Positions 17,860 through 26,497 of a DNA stretch of 64,000 bases are shown here, in pieces (position 1 is the first letter of the stretch; each line of letters opens with the position of its first letter). This DNA is from Kitasatospora acidiphila. Its GTDB lineage: Bacteria; Actinomycetota; Actinomycetes; Streptomycetales; Streptomycetaceae. The DNA lies in NCBI RefSeq assembly GCF_006636205.1, contig NZ_VIGB01000003.1:1736001-1800000 (forward strand), written 5' to 3'. The notes under the pieces are model-generated. The model was not told the origin of the DNA, searched no databases, and saw nothing but the letters and a program-made list of their open reading frames with translations. Both the position numbers and the translations under genes were made by a program.

Positions 17860-18537
17860 ATGCGGGTACTGGTGGTGGAGGACGAGCGGCGGCTGGCCGC
17901 GGCGCTGCAGCGCGGGCTGCAGGCCGAGGGGATGACGGTCGATGTGGCGCACGACGGCCCGCAGGGCCTGTGGCTGGCGGGCGAGCACGACTACGACGTG
18001 ATCGTGCTGGACATCATGCTCCCCGGCGTGAACGGCTACCGGGTCTGCGCCCGCCTCCGGGCCGCCGGCAACGAGGCCGGGATCCTGATGCTCACCGCGA
18101 AGGACGGCGAGTACGACGAGGCGGAGGCACTGGACACCGGCGCCGACGACTTCCTCTCCAAGCCGTTCTCCTTCGTGGTACTGGTGGCCCGGCTGCGCGC
18201 CCTGGCCCGGCGCACCGGCCGCCGTCGCCCGCAGAGCCTGGAGTTCGGCGACCTGCTGCTGGACCCGGCCCGGCACACCTGCACCCGGGGCGGCACCCCG
18301 ATCCGGCTGACCGCCCGCGAGTTCGCGGTGCTGGAGTACCTGGCCCGGCGGGCCGGCGAGGTGGTGCCCAAGCGGGAGATCCTGGAGCAGGTCTGGGACA
18401 GCGCCTTCGAGGGCGACCCCAATGTGGTGGAGGTGCACATCAGCGCGGTCCGCCGCAAGATCGACGCGCCGTTCGGCCGCAGTGCGCTGGAGACCGTGCG
18501 CGGTGCCGGCTACCGGCTGGCGGCCGACGGTGGCTGA
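17860..18537 (+). CDS. Two-component response regulator, OmpR family
   Basis: The 225-residue regulator has a receiver domain with acidic pocket VVEDERR, phospho-acceptor in VIVLDIMLPG (D51) and switch residues T and K in LTAKD and LSKPF. The winged-helix output domain from about residue 125 includes LTAREFAVLEYLARRAGEVV, NVVEVHISAVRRKI and VRGAGYRL. ATG 17860 is the first start after the direct repeats. Overlaps the histidine kinase gene by 8 bases. Confidence 0.95.
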   Translation: MRVLVVEDERRLAAALQRGLQAEGMTVDVAHDGPQGLWLAGEHDYDVIVLDIMLPGVNGYRVCARLRAAGNEAGILMLTAKDGEYDEAEALDTGADDFLSKPFSFVVLVARLRALARRTGRRRPQSLEFGDLLLDPARHTCTRGGTPIRLTAREFAVLEYLARRAGEVVPKREILEQVWDSAFEGDPNVVEVHISAVRRKIDAPFGRSALETVRGAGYRLAADGG

Positions 18538-19972
18538 CCGCCCGGTGCGGCGGCTCGGCACCACCACGGGCACGGCCAACGCACTGCCGCCGCGCCGCCG
18601 CGGGCTGGCCAGGCTGCGACCGCTGACCGTGCGGGCCCGGGCCACCCTGGGCGCCTGCGCGGTGGTGGCGATCGCGCTGGCCGTCGCCTCGATGGCGCTG
18701 GTGGGCCTGCTCGACGCCAACCTGCTGCACAACGCCGAGGCCGACGCCGACGCCCAGGCCGACGCGGTGGCGCAGGAGGCCGTGGCCGGCAGGCTGGACC
18801 CGCTGCTGCCGCCCACCCACGGCGCCGACTTCATCCAGGTGGTCGCCGAGAACGGCCGGGTGCTGACCTCCAGTCAGAACCTGGCGGGCCGTGCCCCGAT
18901 CTCCGCGCACCAGCCGACCAGCCCGGGCACCGTCCGCAGCACCTGGGACGTCGGAGCGCTCGGCGACCAGCACCGCCAGCAAGTGGTGCAGGTCACCACC
19001 GAGACCGGCAGCGGCCTGGTCACCGTCTACGCCGGCACCTCGCTGCGGGACGCGGACGCGGCGGACGACACCACCTCGGCCGCGCTGCTGGTCGGGGTGC
19101 CGCTGCTGCTGGTCACCGTTGCCGTGGTCACCTGGTGGGTGACCGGCCGGGCGCTGCGCCCGGTGGAGGCGATCCGGGCCGAGGTCGCCGAGATCAGCGA
19201 CCGCGACCTGCACCGCCGGGTCCCGGTGCCGCAGACCCATGACGAGATCGCCCGGCTGGCCGTCACCATGAACGCCACCCTGGACCGGCTGGAGTCCTCC
19301 GGCCTGCGTCAGCGCCAGTTCATCGCGGACGCCTCGCACGAACTGCGCAGCCCGATCACGGTGCTGCGCACCCAGCTGGAGGTGGCGCTCGCGGTCCGCG
19401 ACCCGGCCGCCTGGCCGGAGCTGATCAGCGGTGCGCTGGAGGACACCGACCGGCTCCAGCAACTCGCCGTCGACCTGCTGCTGCTGGCCCGGATCGACGC
19501 CGCCGAGCCGGTCTCCGACCAGCGGCTGAACCTCACCGAGCTGGTCCGCGAGGCCGTCGACAAGCGGCACGGCGACCGGGTGCCGGTCAGCGTGGAGCTG
19601 GTGCCGGACGTGCAGGTCACCGGCAGCGGGCTGTGGCTGACCCGGGTGGTGACCAACCTGCTGGACAACGCCCAGCGGTTCGCCGAGCACTCGATCGCCG
19701 TCCGGCTGACCGTCCCGGAGGAGGACGGCGCACAGCCGGCGGTGCTGGAGGTCACCGACGACGGCCCGGGCATCCCGCCGACCGACCGCGAGCGGATCTT
19801 CGAGCGCTTCACCCGGCTCGACGACGCCCGCAGCCGGGACCACGGCGGTGCCGGCCTTGGCCTGGCGATAGCCCGCGATCTGGCCGCGCACCACTACGGC
19901 ACGCTCACCGCCGAGGACGCGGCGTGCGGCGCCCGGCTGGTGCTGCGGCTGCCGCTGGCGCCGGCCGACTAG
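18530..19972 (+). CDS. Two-component sensor histidine kinase
   Basis: The 480-residue kinase starts at GTG 18530 inside the regulator's 3' end. It has a TM helix (GACAVVAIALAVASMALVGLL), an extracytoplasmic sensor of about 110 residues, a second TM (SAALLVGVPLLLVTVAVVTWWV), HAMP, HisKA with FIADASHELRSPITVLRTQ (phospho-His), and HATPase with NLLDNAQRF, DDGPGIPPTDRERIFERF and GGAGLGLAIARDLA. Partner of the preceding OmpR-type regulator. The signal is unknown. Confidence 0.95.
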   Translation: MADRPVRRLGTTTGTANALPPRRRGLARLRPLTVRARATLGACAVVAIALAVASMALVGLLDANLLHNAEADADAQADAVAQEAVAGRLDPLLPPTHGADFIQVVAENGRVLTSSQNLAGRAPISAHQPTSPGTVRSTWDVGALGDQHRQQVVQVTTETGSGLVTVYAGTSLRDADAADDTTSAALLVGVPLLLVTVAVVTWWVTGRALRPVEAIRAEVAEISDRDLHRRVPVPQTHDEIARLAVTMNATLDRLESSGLRQRQFIADASHELRSPITVLRTQLEVALAVRDPAAWPELISGALEDTDRLQQLAVDLLLLARIDAAEPVSDQRLNLTELVREAVDKRHGDRVPVSVELVPDVQVTGSGLWLTRVVTNLLDNAQRFAEHSIAVRLTVPEEDGAQPAVLEVTDDGPGIPPTDRERIFERFTRLDDARSRDHGGAGLGLAIARDLAAHHYGTLTAEDAACGARLVLRLPLAPAD

Positions 19973-19988
19973 GGCCGCTCCTGCCGAC

Positions 19989-20058
19989 CGGCCAGGGCCG
20001 CTCTCACGGATCATGCCCGGGCGCGCGGCGCCCTGATCCATGGGACCGGCCCTGGCCG
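19989..20058. terminator. Nested hairpin after the two-component operon
   Basis: The outer 12-bp inverted repeat (CGGCCAGGGCCG at 19989-20000, CGGCCCTGGCCG at 20047-20058) encloses an inner one (GGATCA at 20008-20013, TGATCC at 20034-20039). The remaining intergenic DNA up to 20260 shows no gene. Confidence 0.6.
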
Positions 20059-20260
20059 CCCCCGCACCCCGGCCCCTGCGCGACCCGGCTTGCGCCAATC
20101 GGCCGACCGGCAATCGGCTGGTGCTGCCCGCACCCCGGGCCCCGCTGCCCTGGCCCCGCGCACCGTTCGATTAAGGTCGGGCCCGAATTTCCGTTATCCG
20201 GCTCCACCGCGCGGATCTCCTGCTGTGGATAGGTCGGTTGGCTGGAGAAGGTGGGCACGG

Positions 20261-22008
20261 GTGGAGACGGACAGGTACCGCGACCTGGCGGTGCGGGCGC
20301 GGACGGATGACACGACGGCTCGTCAGGAGTTGCTCGGCGAGCACCTGCCGCTGGTCTACAACATCGTCGGCCGGGCGCTGAACGGGCACCCGGACACCGA
20401 CGACGTGGTGCAGGAGACGATGCTGCGCGCGGTGGACGGACTGCCCGCGCTGCGCGACCCGGCCGCCTTCCGCAGCTGGCTGGTGGCGATCGCGATGAAC
20501 CAGGTGCGCCAGCGCCACCGCGCCCAGCAGGCCCGCCAGGCCGACGGGCTGGACGAGGTGCGCGAACTTCCCGATCCGGCCGGTGACTTCGCCGAGCTGA
20601 CCATCGTGCGCCTCGGCCTGTCCGGGCAGCGCCGGGAGGTGGCCGAGGCGACCCGCTGGCTGGACGCGGCCGACCGCGAGGTGCTGGCGCTCTGGTGGCA
20701 GGAGGCGGCCGGCGAGCTGACCAGGGCCGAGCTGGCGACGGCGCTGGAGCTGAGCCCGCAGCACACCGCGGTCCGGGTGCAGCGGGTCAAGGAGCGCCTC
20801 GACGGCGCCCGGACCGCGGTGCGGGCGCTGGCCGCGCAGCCGGGCTGCCCGGCGCTGGCCGAGCTGACGGCGGGTTGGGACGGGACCCCGGTGCCGCTGT
20901 GGCGCAAGCGGATCACCCGGCACGTCCGCGACTGCGCCGACTGCCAGGAACCGGCCCGCGGCCTGGTGCCCGCCGAGGGCTGCTGGCGGGGCTGGCGCTG
21001 CTGCCGCTGCCGCGCCGGTTCCCGGCCGTGCCGACGGCGGCCCAGGTGCCGAACACGGCCGGCGCGCCGAACACGGCTGACGCGCTGAGCACGGCCCGGG
21101 TGCCGAGCGCGGCTGACGCGCCCACCACGGCGGTCCGTCCGGCGCGGCACCGGACAGGTGGCCGCGGCACCGGGTCGTCGGCTGCCGGGGGCCTCTCCCG
21201 GGTGCGGGCCCGGGCGCGGGCGCGCACCCGGCGGCGCCGCCAGGCCGCCACCGTGGTCGGCGCGCTGCTGGTGCTGGTCGCGGCCGGCATGGTCTGGGAC
21301 GGCATCGGCGGCCCGGACGGCACCGGCTCCCGGCAGGCCGACGCACGGGACCCCGGGCTCTCGGCGGCGATCCCCGGCACCGCGGGCCTGCTGCTCGACG
21401 CGCTGGCCGGCACTTCGCCGTCGCCCTCGCCCAGCACCGCGCCGCCCAGCGCCTCGCCCTCGCCGTCCGACTCCAGCTCGCCCTCCCCGTCCGACTCACC
21501 GACCCCCTCGCACTCGGCCGCGCCCACGCCGTCGCGGACCAGCGCCGCTCCCCAGCCGAGCAGCGCACCGCCCGCCCCCACGCAGCCCGGCCCGGGCGGC
21601 CTCCCGGCCCCGGCCCCCGGGCAGACGGCCTTCATCACCCAGGTGATCAAGCTTGTGAATGTGCAGCGGGCCCAGAACGGCTGCGGCCCGGTCACCGCCA
21701 ACGGCCAGTTGCAGCAGGCCGCCCAGCGCCAGTCGGACGACATGGCGGCCCGCCAGTTCTTCGACCACACCAACCCGGACGGCGCCGGCCCGCAGCAGCG
21801 GATCGAGGCGACCGGCTACCAGTGGAGCACCTGGGGCGAGAACATCGCCCGCGGCCAGTCGGATCCGGCGTCCGTGATGGACAGCTGGATGAACAGCCCG
21901 GGGCACCGCGCGAACATACTGAACTGCGCGTTCAAGCAGCTGGGCGTGGGCGTGCACATGGGCCCAAACGGCCCGTGGTGGACCCAGGACTTCGGCACTC
22001 CGGCGTAA
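20261..22008 (+). CDS. Sigma-70 (ECF-type) factor fused to a TM helix and CAP/SCP domain (frameshift near 20975)
   Basis: The first frame encodes sigma region 2 (LPLVYNIVGRALNGHPDTDDVVQETMLRAVDGL), region 4 (RAELATALELSPQHTAVRVQRVKERL) and a zinc-finger-like HVRDCADCQEPA. It then needs one extra G in a GGG run near 20975 to continue as GLLAGLALLPLP, an Ala/Pro linker, an Arg-rich stretch, a TM helix (AATVVGALLVLVAAGMVW), a Ser/Pro spacer and a CAP domain (VIKLVNVQRAQNGC, HTNPDGAGP, TWGENIARG, SPGHRANILN, VGVHMGPNGPWWTQDFG). GTG 20261 follows GGAGAAGG. The intact protein would be about 580 residues, with sigma domains inside and the CAP domain outside the membrane. The layout suggests a membrane-tethered sigma factor released by proteolysis. 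Confidence 0.85.
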
Positions 22009-22026
22009 CGGTTCTGCTGACGAAAA

Positions 22027-22063
22027 GGCGGTGCCGCCCCGGGCGCCCCGGGGCGGCACCGCC
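22027..22063. terminator. Strong terminator after the sigma-CAP gene
   Basis: A perfect 17-bp stem (22027-22043 with 22047-22063) and CGC loop, preceded by AAAA, between converging genes. Confidence 0.92.
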
Positions 22064-22069
22064 GGGTGG

Positions 22070-22432
22070 TCACTGCTGGGCCGTCACCCCGCCCGGGGGC
22101 TCGGCGGTGACCGTCGGACGGACGGATTCATCGACACCTGCCGGGCGGGCGGCTTCGGCGGCCGCGGCGGCCGACTGGGCCACCTCCGCCCGACCGAGCG
22201 CGAGGTGGGCGGCGCAGGCCACCACGACCCAGGCGAGCCCGCCGCTGTGCGTGTAGGCATGGCCGGCGGTGTGCAGCTGCTGCTGGTCGGTGCCGCAGTA
22301 GAGGCAGGCGTTGGCGTGCAGTTGCTCGCCGCTCACCAGCAGGTGCTGGGCGGGGCCCTCGATCGGGTGGTAGTCGATCGGGATCGGCGGCCGGCCGGCG
22401 GTCAGCTGGTGCGATGTCAGGTCCGAGGTCAT
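22070..22432 (-). CDS. Hypothetical protein, 120 residues
   Basis: ATG 22432 has a good GGAGAGGA upstream. The product contains LVSGEQLHANACLYCG (a CxxC pair) and HTAGHAYTHSGGLAWVVVACAAH, with a further Cys and several His residues that could bind a metal. The tail is Ala/Pro-rich. I do not recognise the family. High GC3 and the ribosome site support it being real. Confidence 0.78.
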   Translation of the reverse strand: MTSDLTSHQLTAGRPPIPIDYHPIEGPAQHLLVSGEQLHANACLYCGTDQQQLHTAGHAYTHSGGLAWVVVACAAHLALGRAEVAQSAAAAAEAARPAGVDESVRPTVTAEPPGGVTAQQ

Positions 22433-22740
22433 CGGGTCCTCTCCAGGGTGAGAACTCCAGGATCCTGGACGGCCCCAAGCTCCGGTCACCCTGAGTGGCC
22501 GCTCGACTCCGCCCATGAGTCCAGACTGGCCCTGCCGGGGCGTCACCGCACCCCGGACGGTCGGATTTTCAGTTCTTTTCGGCTGAATGCCCGTCACTTG
22601 TTGGCCACTTGGCCACCCTCGCGGCACCGGGTGTCAGGTCGGCGCCGCCTTCCCGTCCCGCAGTGCCACCCCGACCGTCCCGCAATGCCACCCTGAATTC
22701 CGGCTTCCGGGCCGACCCGTGCAGGTGGCAGAGTGTCGGA
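22433..22740. other. Intergenic region with a small 22-bp repeat
   Basis: Divergent intergenic region between the hypothetical gene and the S9 peptidase. CGTCCCGC(A)(G/A)TGCCACC occurs at 22654-22670 and again at 22676-22692. A T-rich patch (TTTTCAGTTCTTTTCGG near 22565) may hold a promoter. No gene is seen. Confidence 0.5.
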
Positions 22741-24834
22741 ATGTCGACTACCACCAGCACCACGCTGCCCGAACAGCTCATCCGCACCCAGCGGTTCACG
22801 CTCGGCGCCCCGGGCCAGTTCACCATCGCCCCGGACGGCGCCACCGTGCTCTTCGTGCGCAGCCGCGGCGGCGCCGACCCGGTCGGCTGCCTCTGGGCGC
22901 TCGACCTTGAGCCGGCCGAGGGCCGCGATGGCGTCGAGCGGCTGCTGGTCGACCCGGCCGAACTGCTCGGCGGCGCCGGCGAGCAGCTCTCCGAGGCCGA
23001 GCGGACCCGCCGGGAGCGCACCCGGCAGTTCGGCCGGGGCATCACCGGCTATGCCACCGACCGGGCCGCCGCGCTGGCCGTCTTCACACTCTCCGGTGAG
23101 CTGTGGACGGTGGACACCGCCACCGGAGCGGCCCGCCGGCTGCCGGCCGAGGCCCCGGTGGTCGACCCGCGCCCGGACCCGACCGGCCGCCGGATCGCCT
23201 ACCTGAGCGGCGACACCCTGCGGGTGATCGAGGCCGACGGCACCGGCGACCGCGCGGTGGCCGTGCCGGACGGGCCCGCCGTCTCCTTCGGGCGCCCCGA
23301 GCACGTGGCCGGCGAGTCGATGGACCGCCACTGCGGCTACTGGTGGGCTCCGGACGGTGAACGACTGCTGGTCGCCCGGGTCGACGAGTCGATGGTGGCG
23401 CTCTGGTACCTGGCCGACCCGGCCCGCCCCGAGCTGGCGCCACGCGCCGTCCGCTACCCGGCGGCCGGCACCGCCAACGCCGAGGTGACCCTCTGGCTCA
23501 CCGAGCTGGACGGCCGGCGCACCGAAGTGCGGTGGGACCGCGCCGCCTTCGAGTACCTGACCGCCGCCGGCTGGGACGCACACGGCCCGTTCGCCGCGGT
23601 GCAGACCCGCGACCAGCGCACCGTGCGGCTGCTGGCGATCGACCCGGCCGACGGTGCCACCGCCGCGCTGGACGAGCAGCACGACGACTGCTGGGTGCAG
23701 TTGGTGGGCGGCCTGCCCGCGCGGACCGCGGGTGGCGCGCTGCTCGGGTTCGCCGACCGGGGCGACACCCGGCACCTCACCGTCGACGGCGAGCCGGTCA
23801 CCGCCCCCGGGCTGCAACTGCGCGAGGTGCTGTCGGTCGACGGGGACCAGGTGCTCTTCGCGGCCTCCGAGGAGCCGACCCGGGTCGAACTGTGGAGCTG
23901 GGAGCCGGAGTCGGGCGCTCGGCGGCTGACCGACGAGCCGGGGCGGCACAGCGGCGTGCGCAGCGGGGCCACCCTGGTGCACACCGCCCGCTCGCTGGCC
24001 CGGCCCGGCAGCCGCACCCGGGTGCTGCGCCCCGGCCGGCCGGCGGTCGAGATCGCCTCGCACGCCGAGGCGCCGGCGCTGGCGCTGCGCGTCGAGTCGG
24101 CCGCGGTCGGCCCGCGCGGGCTGCGCACCCAGCTCTTCCTGCCGTCCTGGCACCGGGAGGGCGACGGCCCGCTGCCGGTGCTGCTCGACCCCTACGCAGG
24201 GCCGGCGCTGCAGAAGGTGGTGGACGACGGCGCCTGGTGGGCGCTGGTCTCCCAGTGGTTCGCCGAGCAGGGGTTCGCGGTGCTGGTGACCGACGGCGCC
24301 GGGGTGTCGGGGCGCGGGCCGGCCTGGGAGCGCGAGGTGTACGGGGACAGCGTCGGCCCGGCGCTGGACGACCAGGTCGCCGCGCTGCACGCCACCGCCG
24401 AGCGCCGGCCGGGGCTGCTGGACCTGGACCGGGTCGGCATCCGCGGCTGGTCGTTCAGCGGCACCCTGGCGGCCGCGGCGGTGCTGCGCCGCCCGGATGT
24501 CTTCCACGCGGCGGTGGCCGGCGCCGGGAACCACGACCAGCGGCTGTACGACACCCACTGGCGGGAACGTTTCCTCGGCCACCCGGACGAGCACCCCGAC
24601 TGGTACGACCGCAGCTCGCTGCTGCTGGACGCGCCGAAGCTGCGCCGCCCGCTGCTGCTGGTGCACGGGATGGTCGACGACAACGTGCTGGCCGCCAACA
24701 CGCTGCGGCTCTCGGCCGCCCTGCTCGCGGCCGGCCGCCCGCACGAGGTGCTGCCGCTCAGCGGCGCCACCCACGCGGTGACCAGCGCCGAGCTGCTGGG
24801 GCACCAGCTGGCGTTCCTGCGGCGGCACCTCTGA
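22741..24834 (+). CDS. S9 family prolyl oligopeptidase (dipeptidyl-peptidase IV-like)
   Basis: The 697-residue serine peptidase has an N-terminal DPP-IV-type beta-propeller (residues about 20-420; IAYLSGDTLRVIEADG, CGYWWAPDGERLLVARVDES) and a C-terminal alpha/beta hydrolase. Catalytic residues: Ser in GIRGWSFSGTLA, Asp in LVHGMVDDNV, His in SGATHAV. No signal peptide, so it is probably a cytoplasmic peptide-trimming enzyme. ATG 22741 is the start that gives the usual N-terminus. Confidence 0.95.
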   Translation: MSTTTSTTLPEQLIRTQRFTLGAPGQFTIAPDGATVLFVRSRGGADPVGCLWALDLEPAEGRDGVERLLVDPAELLGGAGEQLSEAERTRRERTRQFGRGITGYATDRAAALAVFTLSGELWTVDTATGAARRLPAEAPVVDPRPDPTGRRIAYLSGDTLRVIEADGTGDRAVAVPDGPAVSFGRPEHVAGESMDRHCGYWWAPDGERLLVARVDESMVALWYLADPARPELAPRAVRYPAAGTANAEVTLWLTELDGRRTEVRWDRAAFEYLTAAGWDAHGPFAAVQTRDQRTVRLLAIDPADGATAALDEQHDDCWVQLVGGLPARTAGGALLGFADRGDTRHLTVDGEPVTAPGLQLREVLSVDGDQVLFAASEEPTRVELWSWEPESGARRLTDEPGRHSGVRSGATLVHTARSLARPGSRTRVLRPGRPAVEIASHAEAPALALRVESAAVGPRGLRTQLFLPSWHREGDGPLPVLLDPYAGPALQKVVDDGAWWALVSQWFAEQGFAVLVTDGAGVSGRGPAWEREVYGDSVGPALDDQVAALHATAERRPGLLDLDRVGIRGWSFSGTLAAAAVLRRPDVFHAAVAGAGNHDQRLYDTHWRERFLGHPDEHPDWYDRSSLLLDAPKLRRPLLLVHGMVDDNVLAANTLRLSAALLAAGRPHEVLPLSGATHAVTSAELLGHQLAFLRRHL

Positions 24835-24923
24835 GTGGCCCGGTGGTCGGTTAGCGGTCGGGTAGCGGTCGCTACGGGCTGCTACGGGCTCTTGCGGGCT
24901 CCTACGGCTGAACGGACGGGCTG
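24835..24923. repeat. Short direct repeats after the S9 peptidase gene
   Basis: Imperfect repeats of GCTACGGGCT, GTAGCGGTCG and CTACGGCTGAACG crowd the space between converging genes. No clear terminator stem is formed. Confidence 0.5.
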
Positions 24924-25274
24924 CTACGGCTGAACGTCACTGCGGGCGCAGACCCAGGCCAGCGCGTCATGGACGCCCCGGGCGTACTCGCGCTGCGCCT
25001 GGTCGACCCGCAGATCGAGATGGCGGACCTGGGCGGCCTGCTGCTCGGCGCCCAACTGCGCCGGGCACGGTCCCTCGGGCCCGCTGGCCATGCTGGTGGT
25101 CACCGGCGCGAGCCGGGCCCGGCCGAGCGCCCAGCGGTAGCCGTCCAGCGAGCCGTGACGGGCGGGCGAGGGTTCGAAGGGGGTGTCGCCGATGTACTCC
25201 AGGCGCGCGAGCGCGCTCTCAACCTGCTCCCGGGATCGCGCCCCGACGCGGGACGTCAGTTCGTCGCTGGTCAT
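24924..25274 (-). CDS. Hypothetical protein, 116 residues
   Basis: Starts MTSDELTSRVGARSREQVESALARLEYIGDTPFEPSPARHGSLDGYRWALGRA and ends with a helical segment HLDLRVDQAQREYARGVHDALAWVCA. GC3 is high throughout. Family not recognised. It may be a small regulatory or toxin-neutralising helical protein, but nothing proves this. Confidence 0.72.
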   Translation of the reverse strand: MTSDELTSRVGARSREQVESALARLEYIGDTPFEPSPARHGSLDGYRWALGRARLAPVTTSMASGPEGPCPAQLGAEQQAAQVRHLDLRVDQAQREYARGVHDALAWVCARSDVQP

Positions 25275-25437
25275 GTCCGCAGACTAAGCAGCGCCGACCG
25301 CCGGGGCGCACCCGAGACGGCCAAGGGAGCGAACTGCGCTCGGTCCCCGCGTCGGGGTGCGCATCGCACCGGTTCGGGCCCACACTCGGGAGTAACGCAG
25401 GACCATCCGGCCACGCCCCGACCCACGGAGGCTTCCC

Positions 25438-25626
25438 ATGTCCGAGTCGATCGAGAGTGAGCAGCCCACTCCTGACAACCTTCTGCACACCGGAGCCGAA
25501 CATCCCGTCGACCCGGTGGACCTGGTGATGGCGTCCGGTCGGGATGTCACCCCGGAACTCGTCGAGAAGGCGCGCCAGAAGCTGGAGAAGGAGGGCCCGG
25601 CGGCAGTCGAGAAGCTGATGCCCTGA
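25438..25626 (+). CDS. Small hypothetical protein, 62 residues
   Basis: ATG 25438 is preceded by CGGAGG at good spacing. The acidic product ends with a helix, DVTPELVEKARQKLEKEGPAAVEKLMP. It resembles small conserved Streptomyces proteins of unknown function. Confidence 0.75.
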   Translation: MSESIESEQPTPDNLLHTGAEHPVDPVDLVMASGRDVTPELVEKARQKLEKEGPAAVEKLMP

Positions 25627-25741
25627 TCAGCGGGCCCGCCCTCGACGGGTGCGCACCCCGGCGCCGCCGCCTCTGACCGTGCTCAGCGGCGGCGCCCGTG
25701 CGCGACGGTGGGCCGCCCGTGCTCAGCGGTGGTACGCGTGG

Positions 25742-26392
25742 TCAGCGCTGGCGCTCGTGCGCGGCGCGGCGTCGGCGCAGCAGTCGGCGGAGCAGCCAGG
25801 CCAGCACCAGGACGACCAGGGCGATCAGCAGGAAGAGCTGGTACCGCAGCGCCTGCCGGTAGACCTCGTTGATGTTGCCGCCCGCCAGGTAGCCGGCCGT
25901 GCTCCAGGCCCCGACCCAGAGCACGGCGCCGAGCACGTTCCAGAGCATGAACCGCCGCCAGGCCATCTCGGTGGTGCCGGCGATGATCCCGTAGGTCTGG
26001 CGCAGCCCGTCGACGAACCGGGCGATCAGCACCACCTTGCCGCCGTTGCGGTTGAAGAACGCCTCCGCCTTGTGCTGCCGGTCCTCGGTCAGCGCGACGT
26101 AGCGGCCGTAGCGGTGCACCAGGGCCCGGCCGCCGTAGCGGCCGAGCAGGTAGCCGGCGCAGCCGCCGAGCACCGCCGCCAGCAGCGCGATCGCCACCAC
26201 CCCGGCCAGTGAGAGCCGCCCGGCCCCGGCGTAGACGGCGGCCAGGATCAGCACCGTCTGGCCCGGCACCGGGATCGCCGCGTTGTCCAGCAGCACCAGC
26301 AGGCCGACCGCCAGATAGCCGTAGTGCTCCAGGAACGGTGCCAGCGCGGCCAGTGGGCCGGGCAGCTCGCCGCCGGACGGGGCCGGAGTCAT
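25742..26392 (-). CDS. DedA family membrane protein
   Basis: DedA/SNARE-associated integral membrane protein (lipid flippase family, thought to move undecaprenyl phosphate or phospholipids). Features: LEHYGYLAVGLLVLLDNAAIPVPGQTVLILAAVYAG, GCAGYLLGRYGGRALVHRYGRYV, FFNRNGGKVVLIARFVDGLRQTYGIIAGTTEM, then a long C-terminal TM helix and an Arg-rich tail. ATG 26392 is preferred over GTG 26401 because GAGG lies 7 bases before it. Divergent from the penicillin-binding protein gene, which fits a cell-envelope role. Confidence 0.92.
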   Translation of the reverse strand: MTPAPSGGELPGPLAALAPFLEHYGYLAVGLLVLLDNAAIPVPGQTVLILAAVYAGAGRLSLAGVVAIALLAAVLGGCAGYLLGRYGGRALVHRYGRYVALTEDRQHKAEAFFNRNGGKVVLIARFVDGLRQTYGIIAGTTEMAWRRFMLWNVLGAVLWVGAWSTAGYLAGGNINEVYRQALRYQLFLLIALVVLVLAWLLRRLLRRRRAAHERQR

Positions 26393-26497
26393 GGGCAGCA
26401 CCTCGAAGGTCCGTAGGCGGACATTGTCGCAGGCTTGTGACGGACGACGCCCGCCATTTGGTCCGATTCCTCATCTTTTCTACATAGAGTGCAAGGC

